In this document: positions 53,088 to 61,802 of the stretch, piece after piece | Numbering within the stretch: the first letter of the stretch is position 1 | How the letters are laid out: each line of letters opens with the position of its first letter | Assembly: GCF_964036595.1 (NCBI RefSeq) | Contig: NZ_OZ038523.1 | Location: 1,330,501 to 1,394,500 of the forward strand | Source of the DNA: Tenacibaculum sp. 190524A05c | GTDB taxonomy: Bacteria > Bacteroidota > Bacteroidia > Flavobacteriales > Flavobacteriaceae | Length of the DNA stretch: 64,000 nucleotides | Direction: 5' to 3' | Position numbers and translations under genes: made by a program | Notes under the pieces: generated by a model | Database searches by the model: none | What the model was told of the DNA's origin: nothing | Seen by the model: only the letters and a program-made list of their open reading frames with translations

Positions 53088-53690
53088 TTAATTCACTAAA
53101 ATAATTTTATTTTTCTCAATTACCTTGCGTAAATTTATTAATGCGTAACGCATTCTACCTAATGCAGTATTTATACTAACTCCTGTGCTTTCAGAAATTT
53201 CATTGAAGCTCATATCCATATACATACGCATCTTCAGTACTTCTTTTTGTTCTTCTGGTAATTCTTCAATTAAGTTTCTTACATCAGACAAAATCTGATC
53301 TTTAATAATTCTTTTCTCTGCATTTAATGCATTATCGCTAATGATTGAGAAAATATCAAAGTCGTCAGAGTTATTAAACTTTGGCATACGATTATTCTTT
53401 CTAAAATGATCGATTACCAAATTATGAGCAATTCTCATAACCCAAGGTAAAAACTTACCTTCTTCGTTATAATTTCCTTTTTTTAATGTTTTAATCACTT
53501 TAATAAAAGTGTCTTGAAACACGTCCTCAGTAATGTCTCTATCTTGGACTTTACTGTAAATAAAACTAAAAATTCTTTGCTGGTGTTTTTTAATAAGAAA
53601 TTCAAGAGCAATCTCTCTTCCGTTGATATACTCCTTTACTAAAACGCTATCATCACATTGATTCCTAAACATAATTCTACTTTTATTCAA
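53088..53690 (-). CDS. ECF-type RNA polymerase sigma factor
   Basis: 200 residues. Region 2 (about 25-95) has LEFLIKKHQQRIFSFIYSKV, DVFQDTFIKVIKTLKKG and LPWVMRIAHNLVIDHFRKN. Region 4 (about 135-195) has LPEEQKEVLKMRMYMDMSFNEISESTGVSIN, the typical HTH. There is no adjacent anti-sigma gene; its regulator is unknown. The start could also be the Met at 53672. In Bacteroidota such orphan ECF factors often drive stress or surface functions. Confidence 0.92.
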   Translation of the reverse strand: MNKSRIMFRNQCDDSVLVKEYINGREIALEFLIKKHQQRIFSFIYSKVQDRDITEDVFQDTFIKVIKTLKKGNYNEEGKFLPWVMRIAHNLVIDHFRKNNRMPKFNNSDDFDIFSIISDNALNAEKRIIKDQILSDVRNLIEELPEEQKEVLKMRMYMDMSFNEISESTGVSINTALGRMRYALINLRKVIEKNKIILVN

Positions 53691-53928
53691 CGAAAAGTAC
53701 TTACACTCTTCGATTGGGATTATATAATAATTTTAAAAGTAGTTTTTGTGTATAGGCGTAACGCTTTAATAATTAATTTATTAAGCAAATATGTAATTTT
53801 TTACGATAAAACACAAATTTTATTATAAATAAATCAATTTATTACAATTTTTTAACGATAAGTTTTAATTGAAATAACCTAAGTAGTCAAGCTTAAAATG
53901 ATTATTTTTGATGTTTACTTTTATTGAA

Positions 53929-56715
53929 ATGAAAACAGACCTTTCTTCTATAAATCCTAAGGAAAATATAATTATTAAAGGAGCCTCATTACACAATCTA
54001 AAGAATATAGATGTAGTAATTCCTAGGAATAAATTTGTCGTTATTACAGGTTTATCAGGATCGGGAAAATCTTCTTTAGCCTTCGATACTTTATACGCTG
54101 AAGGACAAAGACGATACGTAGAAAGTTTATCATCTTATGCTCGTCAGTTTTTAGGTAAATTACACAAACCTAAAGTTGATTACATTAAAGGAATTGCTCC
54201 TGCGATTGCTATAGAACAAAAAGTAAATTCTACAAATCCAAGATCCACAGTTGGAACATCTACTGAAGTTTATGATTATATAAAACTTTTATATGCTCGT
54301 ATTGGGAGAACATTTTCTCCAATTTCTGGAAATGAAGTAAAAAAACATACAGTAACAGATGTTGTTAACTATATTAAAGAAATTGAAGAAGGAGCTAAAC
54401 TGCTGTTATTATCCCCAATTACTATTCCAGAAGGAAGAGATCTTCAAACAGTTTTAAAAGTATTAACTCAGCAAGGTTACGCTCGTTTAAAATTCAATGA
54501 TAAGGTATACCGAATTGATAAATTCCCTGTTGATGAATATAAGAACGAACCCTTAGAATTAGTTGTAGATCGTATTGTTATTCAGCACAATGAAGATTTT
54601 TTCAATCGATTGGCAGATGCTATACAAACTGCATTTTTTGAAGGAAAAGGAGTTTGTTATGTAGAAAATTTAGAAACTAAAAACACGAAAGAGTTTAGTA
54701 ATAAATTTGAATTAGATGGTATTACTTTTCTAGAACCCAATACTCATCTATTTAGTTTTAACAATCCTTATGGAGCTTGTCCAACTTGTGAAGGATATGG
54801 AAGTGTTATAGGAATTGATGAAGAATTAGTTATTCCAAATACTGGATTATCAATTTATGAAGATGCTATTTTCCCTTTTAAAACAGACTCTTACAAATGG
54901 TATAAAGAAGATTTAATATTAAATGCTGCTGAGTTCAATATTCCAATCCATAAGCCTTGGTTTGAATTAACAGAAGAACAAAAGGATTTAGTTTGGAAAG
55001 GAAACAGTAAATTCTGCGGAATTGATCATTTATTTAAAACTTTAGAAGAAAAGAGTTACAAAATTCAAAACAGAGTTATGCTTTCTCGTTACAGAGGTAA
55101 AACAAAATGTAGCGAATGTGATGGAAAACGCCTTCGAAAGGAAGCTAATTATGTTCAGGTATACGGAAAAACTATTTCCGATTTAGTAAATCTACCTCTA
55201 GATGAATTGGCAGAATTTTTCAAATCTATTGAGCTTAACGTTTATGAAGAAAAAATTGGTAAACGATTACTAACGGAAATTAATAATAGATTGCAATTTT
55301 TAGTTGATGTTGGGTTAAGTTATTTGACATTAAACAGAACTTCTAATACACTTTCTGGTGGAGAAAGTCAGCGAATTAACTTAGCCACATCTTTAGGAAG
55401 TTCACTTGTTGGTTCAATGTATATTTTAGATGAACCAAGTATTGGTTTACACCCAAAAGATACTGAGCGACTAATTAAAGTTCTGAAAAACTTAAGAGAT
55501 TTAGGAAATACAGTAATTGTGGTTGAGCATGATGAAGAAATAATGCGAGAAGCGGATTACATTATTGATATTGGACCAGAAGCTGGAACGTACGGAGGAA
55601 ATGTTGTAGCAGAAGGAACCTTTGATGATATCTTAAAATCAAACACACTAACATCCAATTATTTATCAGAAAAACTCAAAATTGAAATTCCTTCAAAAAG
55701 AAGAGAATCAAAGAATTTTATAAAAGTACTTGGTGCTCGTGAAAACAACTTAAAAAACATTGATGTTACTTTTCCTTTAAACAATTTAACGGTTATTACT
55801 GGAGTTTCTGGTAGTGGTAAGAGTACTTTAGTTAAGAAACTTCTATATCCAATTATGCAAAAAAAGCTTATTGGTTATGGAGATAAAGTTGGGCAGTATA
55901 CTGATATTGAAGGTAGTTATGAGAATTTGAAACATGTTGAGTTTATTGATCAAAATCCTATTGGACGTTCTTCAAGGTCAAATCCTGTTACTTATGTAAA
56001 AGCATATGATGATATTAGAAAGCTCTTATCAAATCAAAAGTTATCTAAAATTAGAAACTATCAACCAAAACATTTTTCTTTTAATGTTGATGGAGGACGA
56101 TGTGAAGTTTGTAAAGGTGAAGGTGTTGTTACCATAGAAATGCAATTCATGGCAGATGTGCATTTAAAATGTGAAGCTTGTAATGGAAAACGATTTAAAA
56201 AGGAAATCTTAGAAGTTAATTTTAACGGAAAAAATGTTGACGATATATTAAACCTAACTATTGATAATGCTATTGATTTCTTTGAAGAGCATGGTGAAAA
56301 GAAAATAGCTTCGAAATTAAAACCGTTACAAGATGTTGGTTTAGGCTATGTAACTTTAGGACAATCTTCTTCTACTCTATCTGGTGGAGAAGCTCAACGT
56401 ATTAAGTTAGCTTCATTCCTAATTAAAGGAAACACAAAGGATAAAGCACTTTTTATTTTTGATGAGCCGACTACTGGTTTACATTTTCATGATATCAACA
56501 AATTACTTACTTCTTTTAATGCGCTAATTGATAGAGGACATTCTGTTATTGTAATTGAACACAATACCGATTTAATTAAATGTGCTGATTATATTATTGA
56601 TTTAGGAACCGAAGGTGGAAAGAAAGGTGGAAACTTAATTTTCCAAGGAACACCCGAAGATTTAGCCAAAAACACGGAATCTTATACTGCAAAATACATT
56701 TCAGAGAAACTTTAA
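53929..56715 (+). CDS. uvrA: Excinuclease ABC subunit UvrA
   Basis: 928 residues from ATG 53929; the ATG at 53908 sits on a -7 box, TATTTTTG (53903-53910), and is not used. Two ABC modules: Walker A GLSGSGKSS near 43 and GVSGSGKST near 630, signatures LSGGESQR and LSGGEAQR, and the Walker B segments SMYILDEPS and LFIFDEPT. Zinc-finger cysteines are in CPTCEGYG, CSECDGKR and CEVCKGEG/CEACNGKR. It is the damage-recognition subunit of nucleotide excision repair, cytoplasmic. Confidence 0.96.
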   Translation: MKTDLSSINPKENIIIKGASLHNLKNIDVVIPRNKFVVITGLSGSGKSSLAFDTLYAEGQRRYVESLSSYARQFLGKLHKPKVDYIKGIAPAIAIEQKVNSTNPRSTVGTSTEVYDYIKLLYARIGRTFSPISGNEVKKHTVTDVVNYIKEIEEGAKLLLLSPITIPEGRDLQTVLKVLTQQGYARLKFNDKVYRIDKFPVDEYKNEPLELVVDRIVIQHNEDFFNRLADAIQTAFFEGKGVCYVENLETKNTKEFSNKFELDGITFLEPNTHLFSFNNPYGACPTCEGYGSVIGIDEELVIPNTGLSIYEDAIFPFKTDSYKWYKEDLILNAAEFNIPIHKPWFELTEEQKDLVWKGNSKFCGIDHLFKTLEEKSYKIQNRVMLSRYRGKTKCSECDGKRLRKEANYVQVYGKTISDLVNLPLDELAEFFKSIELNVYEEKIGKRLLTEINNRLQFLVDVGLSYLTLNRTSNTLSGGESQRINLATSLGSSLVGSMYILDEPSIGLHPKDTERLIKVLKNLRDLGNTVIVVEHDEEIMREADYIIDIGPEAGTYGGNVVAEGTFDDILKSNTLTSNYLSEKLKIEIPSKRRESKNFIKVLGARENNLKNIDVTFPLNNLTVITGVSGSGKSTLVKKLLYPIMQKKLIGYGDKVGQYTDIEGSYENLKHVEFIDQNPIGRSSRSNPVTYVKAYDDIRKLLSNQKLSKIRNYQPKHFSFNVDGGRCEVCKGEGVVTIEMQFMADVHLKCEACNGKRFKKEILEVNFNGKNVDDILNLTIDNAIDFFEEHGEKKIASKLKPLQDVGLGYVTLGQSSSTLSGGEAQRIKLASFLIKGNTKDKALFIFDEPTTGLHFHDINKLLTSFNALIDRGHSVIVIEHNTDLIKCADYIIDLGTEGGKKGGNLIFQGTPEDLAKNTESYTAKYISEKL

Positions 56716-56904
56716 CATAAAAATATTTCGAAAACGAACAGAAAAGATAAGTCTCTAATAAAAAAGGAATTAAGTCTAACAGAAGTAGGAAGAGCGCTAT
56801 AAAATAGTTAAAAAAAATACGCGAGTAATGCATATTTTATTAAAGAAAAGTTAAAAGTTTAAAAAAATATTATTATTTTTCTATAGAATTTTAGCAAAAA
56901 ACTA

Positions 56905-57456
56905 ATGTTAAACCCAAAAAAAGGTAGACTTCTTATTGCAGAGCCATCTATTTTAAATGATGATTCTTTCAAACGAACTACTGTACTATTAACAGAGCAT
57001 TCTGAAAACAGTACGGTTGGTTTTATTTTGAATCGTCCTTTACAATATGTTCTTGAGGATTTAATTCCTGATGTGGAATGCGATTTTACGGTTTATCAAG
57101 GTGGGCCAGTTGAGCAAGATAACTTATACTTTATTCATCGTGTACCTCACCTATTGGATGATAGTATTGAAGTAGCAAATGGTATTTACTGGGGTGGGAA
57201 TTTTGATGCTTTAAAAAACCTGCTTAACAGTCACTTAATCGAACCTACAGATATTCGTTTTTTCTTGGGTTATTCTGGATGGGGAGCTAATCAACTTAAG
57301 GACGAGTTAAATACAAATTCTTGGTTTATTTCTGAAAATGACTTTCAGAATATTTTTTCTGAAAATGAAGAATCAATCTGGAAAAATAAACTACTTCAAA
57401 AAGGAGGTAAATATAAGATTTGGGCAAATGCTCCTGCAGATATTAATATGAATTAA
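56905..57456 (+). CDS. YqgE/AlgH family protein
   Basis: 183 residues, the usual length. Signatures are KKGRLLIAEPSILNDDSF, FKRTTVLLTEHSENSTVGFILNRP, and VYQGGPVEQDNLYFIHR with WGGNFDAL. The fold is known from structures, but the biochemical function is not established. No signal peptide is present. It is monocistronic, 189 bp after uvrA. Confidence 0.92.
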   Translation: MLNPKKGRLLIAEPSILNDDSFKRTTVLLTEHSENSTVGFILNRPLQYVLEDLIPDVECDFTVYQGGPVEQDNLYFIHRVPHLLDDSIEVANGIYWGGNFDALKNLLNSHLIEPTDIRFFLGYSGWGANQLKDELNTNSWFISENDFQNIFSENEESIWKNKLLQKGGKYKIWANAPADINMN

Positions 57457-57621
57457 GTTTTATTTTACTATCTATTTTTTATTCTCTTTTTTCTTACGTT
57501 ACAATTTTCATTTCAACGTACACCTCATAAAATTCAAAGAAACCAGCACATTTACATCAAAAACATGCATTGTTTGTTCGTCTGTCTAATACATTATATA
57601 TTAGCAGAAAAAATAGTATTT

Positions 57622-58395
57622 ATGCGAAGCAAAAGTTTTTTATCAATTATTCTTTTACTACTAATTTTATCATGTGATTCTCCAAAACCAACCCCTAATA
57701 TGTTTGCAGAAGAAGAAATTCCTGAATGTAAAATTATGATTGTTTTAGGAGATGACAGAAGTGGTTCATCTGAGAGTATTCAAAAATTAAACAAAGATGA
57801 TTATAAAGCCATTGTTGATGTAATTAATCAAAACGGAAGTGGTTATTTTACTTCAACTATTATTGGAAACCCTGCTCCTAACTCTAAAGAAATTTTTAGA
57901 TTAAAAGTAAGTGCTTTAAAACCTTATAAGAATATATTAACTTCTGAACATCCAACATTATCGGAACAGGCAAAACAGAAAAAATATAACGACAAAATAA
58001 AAGCTAAAAACGAAAAAATTAAGAAGAAGAATGCTTCAAAATTAAATAGCTTTTTATCTAAAACTGTTCAAACTTCAATTTTGGGTTATAAACCTAACAA
58101 AGGAAAAGATATTACCAATATTGATTTAGCATTTGAACATATCAATAAATTATTAAAAGAGCCAAATGTAGAAGACTATGATAAAGTGATGGTTGTTCTT
58201 TTTACTGATGGAGTTAACGAACCAAGAAGATCAGGGAAAATTGAAGAAATCAAAACTAAATTGACCTTACCAGATAATGCTGAATTATTTTTAATTGGTT
58301 GGAAGAACACTTCGATTTTTGAAGGAATTGAATTTAGTGAATTTGAGGGTAAAGAAGGATTCTTTAGTTTCATGGAAGACTTTGATTGTATATAA
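57622..58395 (+). CDS. Lipoprotein with VWA-like domain
   Basis: 257 residues from the ATG at 57622; an upstream ATG at 57565 would put 19 residues ahead of the signal peptide and is rejected. The lipobox LILSC gives C18. A VWA-like domain begins at IMIVLGDDRSGSSES, with the MIDAS triad D45-S47-S49, and continues with VMVVLFTDGVNEPRR near 190-205, with the expected Asp. A Lys-rich helix (about 120-140) is inserted. It is likely surface- or periplasm-facing and metal-dependent. It precedes a membrane protein gene by 11 bp, so the pair is co-transcribed. Confidence 0.82.
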   Translation: MRSKSFLSIILLLLILSCDSPKPTPNMFAEEEIPECKIMIVLGDDRSGSSESIQKLNKDDYKAIVDVINQNGSGYFTSTIIGNPAPNSKEIFRLKVSALKPYKNILTSEHPTLSEQAKQKKYNDKIKAKNEKIKKKNASKLNSFLSKTVQTSILGYKPNKGKDITNIDLAFEHINKLLKEPNVEDYDKVMVVLFTDGVNEPRRSGKIEEIKTKLTLPDNAELFLIGWKNTSIFEGIEFSEFEGKEGFFSFMEDFDCI

Positions 58396-58406
58396 AAACT
58401 ACTGTT

Positions 58407-59540
58407 ATGATTATAAACTGGGATAAACCATCTACTGATGAATCGGAAGATCTTTTTAAAATTTCTGATGAATTAGCTTCTCGTGCAAACTCTGCATCAA
58501 AAAGAGCCAGAGATACTTTTGATATTTTAAAACCAAATGAAGAAAAGCTATCACAATGGGATAAAATAATGTCTAACGCATATGTTGTTCCTTTCACGAT
58601 TGCTTTTGTTGTTATTTGTATTTTGGAATATTATTTCAGTAGAGAAATCTATAGAGATATTTTACCACAAGCTCCTTGGGTTATTGGAGTAGGGATCATT
58701 TTTATTTCCATTGTAATTGCAGAATTAATGGTAGGAATGTTAAGTTCTCACACTAGAAATAAACGCTTTTTTGAAGAGAAAAAAGTTCCTTCTAACTCTG
58801 CTAAACCAGAGTCTGATATTCGTAAAGGGATTACTAGAGACGTTAGAATCCAATTTTTCATTGGTAGCGCATTGTTCTCAGCTATTGGTATTGCAATATT
58901 TTATTTTTCTAAAGAACGTGTAGCAAGAGAAATTGCTGCAGGAATAAGAGAATCTGCATTTGGTATTCAAGATGTATTACCCGTACTTTTTTACGTGTTA
59001 GAGGTTTTAGCAGGACTTTTCGTTTTCTATTTATTTAAAAGATCTGTTTTAGCTATTAAAAATTATCGAAGCAGAAAGAGATACAGCAAAGAAGTAAACA
59101 ACGCGAGATCAAACACTAGTGAATCATGCAAGTATTTTGATGATGCAGAAAAAAAAGGATATAACACTTTTTTAGATGATGTAAGTAATAATATTCATTT
59201 AGGATTTTATAGAAACAAACATCAAAACACAAATGAACAACATTTGAAATATGTTAACGAACCTGAGAAAGAATTACAAGGTTTCAAGGCATTATTCAAA
59301 AACGCAAATGGAACTCCAATACAAGTTACTATAGATGCATTAACTGAATATAAATTCAGAGAAAGTAAAACCAGTAATTCTGAAGGATTGATTGACATGA
59401 ATTTTAATTCATATCCTGAAGATCAAATCAAACAATTTAGAGTTACTTACTTTAACACCAATAACGAAAAACTAGTTGAAGAAATTTCAGGAAACTATTC
59501 CTTGAACAATGAAAGTTTTTACGAAATTATTCTGAAATAA
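58407..59540 (+). CDS. Four-TM membrane protein, partner of the VWA lipoprotein
   Basis: 377 residues from the ATG at 58407 (a TTG seven codons earlier is in frame). Four TM helices are near 56-75, 88-106, 148-168 and 190-210, preceded by an amphipathic N-terminal helix (about 18-40) and followed by a soluble C-terminal domain (about 225-377), ending in beta-strands (FNSYPEDQIKQFRVTYFN). No family was recognised. The tight coupling to the VWA lipoprotein suggests one system spanning inner membrane and periplasm. Confidence 0.75.
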   Translation: MIINWDKPSTDESEDLFKISDELASRANSASKRARDTFDILKPNEEKLSQWDKIMSNAYVVPFTIAFVVICILEYYFSREIYRDILPQAPWVIGVGIIFISIVIAELMVGMLSSHTRNKRFFEEKKVPSNSAKPESDIRKGITRDVRIQFFIGSALFSAIGIAIFYFSKERVAREIAAGIRESAFGIQDVLPVLFYVLEVLAGLFVFYLFKRSVLAIKNYRSRKRYSKEVNNARSNTSESCKYFDDAEKKGYNTFLDDVSNNIHLGFYRNKHQNTNEQHLKYVNEPEKELQGFKALFKNANGTPIQVTIDALTEYKFRESKTSNSEGLIDMNFNSYPEDQIKQFRVTYFNTNNEKLVEEISGNYSLNNESFYEIILK

Positions 59541-59552
59541 ATAATCTAATCG

Positions 59553-59590
59553 AAAAAAGGTCTAAAATTAGTTTTAGATCTTTTTTTTTT
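59553..59590 (+). terminator. Terminator of the VWA operon
   Basis: The stem AAAGGTCTAAAA with TTTTAGATCTTT (one mismatch) around TTAG is followed by a run of ten Ts (59581-59590). Confidence 0.85.
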
Positions 59591-59884
59591 GCTTTCAATT
59601 CTCTTCAATCTTAGTGGTAAATATTAGAATTCAATTACGCACTTCAACAACAGTAATTAAAGTCTATTTATTCAATAAATTAAAGCTAATCTTCTTATTT
59701 CAGACTGCGTAATCCCTAGTAATTCCATGTTTTACAATCAACTTTTTACTGAGTAAACACTAAATATCACCAACCAAGTACCATCAATTAATCACCATTC
59801 AACACAAAATAAACACCATACATCTAAAAAAAATAGCAAAACATACAATAAATCGTACTTTTATCATGTCTAAATTTTACAAAC
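59591..59884. other. AT-rich intergenic stretch, nothing recognised
   Basis: About 290 bp between the VWA-operon terminator and a 51-residue ORF. It holds no open frame of note, repeat or hairpin that I could see. A promoter for the small ORF may lie near 59860. Confidence 0.5.
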
Positions 59885-60040
59885 ATGAAAAATACACCTA
59901 AAAAATTAACTTTTGTTACTGAGCATGGTAGCGAGTTTGAAGTAAGTTTACCTATCGCCAATATTGCGTTAACCGTTAATAGATATTCTAATCAAGGATT
60001 TTTTGTAGATAAAACCGAAGTAAGCGTTTTCCTAAACTAG
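59885..60040 (+). CDS. Small protein of 51 residues
   Basis: Complete frame from ATG 59885 to TAG 60040, with ordinary codon use. The protein looks like KLTFVTEHGSEFEVSLPIAN then an Asn/Tyr/Gly-rich beta part, FFVDKTEVSVFLN, as in a small beta-sandwich. No family was recognised. Its stop overlaps that of the convergent PabC-like gene by 4 bp, which supports it being real. Function unknown. Confidence 0.5.
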   Translation: MKNTPKKLTFVTEHGSEFEVSLPIANIALTVNRYSNQGFFVDKTEVSVFLN

Positions 60041-60864
60041 GCTGTTATAGTCATTAGAGAAAGACTCTTCCCTATCTTTTCACTTATTTCTGTTTTAAAT
60101 TCTTTCTTCCTATAATTAGTAACTGGTTGTAATCCAACTATAGCATTTGTAATAAATACCTCATCAGATTTTTGTAATTCAAATGGAGAAATTGAAGTCT
60201 CTTCAATAGTAAAATCAGGATGCTTCTCAATAATTTCAATTACCTTTTTACGAGTAATACCTTTGATACAACCTTCGGTTAAAGCTGGAGTTTTAATAGT
60301 ATTTCCTTTTACTATAAAGATATTTCCATTAGTTACTTCTACAACACCTTTTCTCTCGTTTAATAGAACACAATTATTTAAGTCGTTTTCTTCAGCATAA
60401 ATGGCTGCTAAAGTGTTTAGCATTCTATTGGTTGTTTTCACAGTTGATAATAAACCTGAATAATTATAGAAGTCTTTATACAAATCTAATTTGTACACCT
60501 CTTTAATATTAGGTGCAATTTCTTTAACTTCTATGATATAATCAACCTCATTCGTTAATGGAGTATATAATCCTCCATCCTTTCTGTATACATTAATTCG
60601 AATCCTTAACAGATTAGAATTAAAAGCGGCAGTTGTTTTTTTAATTTCTTCTTCGAAAAATTCTAATGTAAACTTCATAGGAATTTTCATACGTAGCATT
60701 CTCATAGATGCCATTAATCTGAAATAATGATCTTCTAAGAATACTATTTTACCATTTTGAAGCTTTATTGTTTCAAAAATTCCGTCTCCGTATTTAAACG
60801 CTCTATTCTGATTTGTAAGTTGTAATTCCTCTTCCGAAATTAAACTTCCATTATAATTAATCAT
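60037..60864 (-). CDS. Class IV aminotransferase (aminodeoxychorismate lyase-like)
   Basis: 275 residues. The opening NYNGSLISEEELQLTNQNRAFKYGDGIFETI is typical of 4-amino-4-deoxychorismate lyase/branched-chain aminotransferase-type proteins. The PLP lysine is in the TVKTTNRM motif near 140, and the phosphate-binding segment EVTNGNIFIV follows near 175. In folate synthesis it would convert aminodeoxychorismate to para-aminobenzoate. D-amino-acid or branched-chain transamination cannot be excluded. It is monocistronic. Confidence 0.85.
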   Translation of the reverse strand: MINYNGSLISEEELQLTNQNRAFKYGDGIFETIKLQNGKIVFLEDHYFRLMASMRMLRMKIPMKFTLEFFEEEIKKTTAAFNSNLLRIRINVYRKDGGLYTPLTNEVDYIIEVKEIAPNIKEVYKLDLYKDFYNYSGLLSTVKTTNRMLNTLAAIYAEENDLNNCVLLNERKGVVEVTNGNIFIVKGNTIKTPALTEGCIKGITRKKVIEIIEKHPDFTIEETSISPFELQKSDEVFITNAIVGLQPVTNYRKKEFKTEISEKIGKSLSLMTITA

Positions 60865-60914
60865 AAGAAAAATTTAGAACTGCGAAATTACTAAATATTA
60901 TAACGTTAATGGCT

Positions 60915-60944
60915 AAAAAAAGCCCGACGAATTGTCGAGCTTTT
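60915..60944 (-). terminator. Terminator of the START-like gene
   Basis: AAAAGCCCGAC and GTCGAGCTTTT (60918-60928, 60934-60944) pair with one G-U. On the minus strand a T-run follows (complement of 60915-60920). Confidence 0.8.
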
Positions 60945-60962
60945 CAATTTATTTTTTCTGGG

Positions 60963-61346
60963 TTATGCACCTATTAAATGTCTTAATTCATCTATTTGGT
61001 TTTCCCATAACATTTTAGCCTCTTCAACTGCATCATCATCATCTGCATAATCAGTAATTATTAAAGATACATCTTTCGTTAAAGGATCAACTTGAACTCT
61101 AAATTCGAAATAACTTTCGTCTCCTTCACTTTCAGTCCATTTATATTTAATTCTTTCGTCGGCTTTCTTTGTTACAATAGTTGCTTCTTCTTCACTATCA
61201 TCCCAAAAAAAAGTGATGATTTTCCCTCTAGAATTTACCTTGTCAGCAAACCATTCTTCTAATCCTGAAGGTGTAGCAAAATATTGATACAATAAAGCAG
61301 GAGAAGCATGTACAGGTATTTCTAATTCAAATTTAACTTTGCTCAT
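60963..61346 (-). CDS. START-like/AHSA1-type domain protein
   Basis: 127 residues. The opening KVKFELEIPVHASPALLYQYFATPSGLEEWFADKV is the SRPBCC/AHSA1 signature, followed by RIKYKWTE and the acidic YADDDDAVEEAK. The fold binds hydrophobic ligands or Hsp90-type clients. In flavobacteria it is a common 'START-like domain' protein of unknown role. It is monocistronic. Confidence 0.88.
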   Translation of the reverse strand: MSKVKFELEIPVHASPALLYQYFATPSGLEEWFADKVNSRGKIITFFWDDSEEEATIVTKKADERIKYKWTESEGDESYFEFRVQVDPLTKDVSLIITDYADDDDAVEEAKMLWENQIDELRHLIGA

Positions 61347-61410
61347 TTATATATGTGTTTGTTGTACAATATATATAATTATTCTTTTTAAAAAAAATTG
61401 TAATCTTTTA

Positions 61411-61440
61411 TTGCCTAGTTTTAAAATAGCATTATATTTG
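61411..61440 (+). promoter_or_regulatory. Promoter of tRNA-Met
   Basis: -33 TTG (61411-61413), exactly 19 bp, and -7 TATATTTG (61433-61440), followed by CATCCGCAAT. The same pattern precedes both tRNA-Gly genes. Confidence 0.85.
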
Positions 61441-61451
61441 CATCCGCAATT

Positions 61452-61525
61452 GGCGAGGTAGCTCAGGTGGTTAGAGCGCAGGATTCATAACCCTGAGGTC
61501 GGGGGTTCAAGTCCCCCCTTCGCTA
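61452..61525 (+). tRNA. tRNA-Met (CAU), elongator type
   Basis: 74 nt cloverleaf: acceptor GGCGAGG with CTTCGCT, D-arm GCTC/GAGC, anticodon loop TTCATAA and T-arm GGGGG-TTCAAGT-CCCCC. Discriminator is A, and CCA is not encoded (CTA follows). The anticodon stem is CAGGA/CCCTG, so the 31-39 pair is an A-C mismatch. The lack of the initiator G-C features argues for elongator Met; lysidine-modified Ile2 is less likely because of the acceptor sequence. Confidence 0.92.
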
Positions 61526-61544
61526 CTAAGTGAAGTTAATTGTT

Positions 61545-61590
61545 AATCCGTAAAATCGTAATATACTGATTTTACGGATTTTGTTTTTTT
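61545..61590 (+). terminator. Terminator of tRNA-Met
   Basis: A 13-bp perfect stem, AATCCGTAAAATC (61545-61557) and GATTTTACGGATT (61568-61580), then TTGTTTTTTT. Confidence 0.93.
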
Positions 61591-61625
61591 ACCTCAAAAA
61601 AAAGCACTTAAATTTTCATAAAATA

Positions 61626-61656
61626 TTTGTACAATGTGATTTTTTTATTACATTTA
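61626..61656 (+). promoter_or_regulatory. Promoter of the candidate small RNA
   Basis: -33 TTTG (61626-61629), exactly 19 bp, and -7 TACATTTA (61649-61656), seven of eight positions of TAnnTTTG. Predicted start near 61660, the first base of the 5' hairpin. Confidence 0.5.
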
Positions 61657-61659
61657 CAA

Positions 61660-61737
61660 TGTCTGAGAGACGTTTCAGACACTTTTTCTTTTTCATAGCA
61701 ATTTTCCCACTCCAATTTCCCGTGAGTGGGTTTTTTT
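61660..61737 (+). ncRNA. Candidate small RNA of about 78 nt
   Basis: The preceding tRNA is already terminated at 61590, no open frame is present, yet a promoter and two hairpins follow. Hairpin 1 is TGTCTGA/TCAGACA (61660-61681). A U-rich single-stranded linker follows (CTTTTTCTTTTTCATAG). Hairpin 2, CCCACTC/GAGTGGG (61706-61712, 61724-61730), ends in seven Ts, an intrinsic terminator. The layout fits a trans-acting sRNA. No family was recognised. Confidence 0.4.
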
Positions 61738-61751
61738 ATGCCTCTTTTTGA

Positions 61752-61782
61752 AATAAAAAAAGCGCCTTTAAAAAAGACGCTT
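61752..61782 (-). terminator. Terminator of the MBL gene
   Basis: AAGCGCC and GACGCTT (61760-61766, 61776-61782) pair with one G-U. On the minus strand a T-run follows. Confidence 0.75.
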
Positions 61783-61802
61783 CATATATAATTCTCAATT
61801 CT

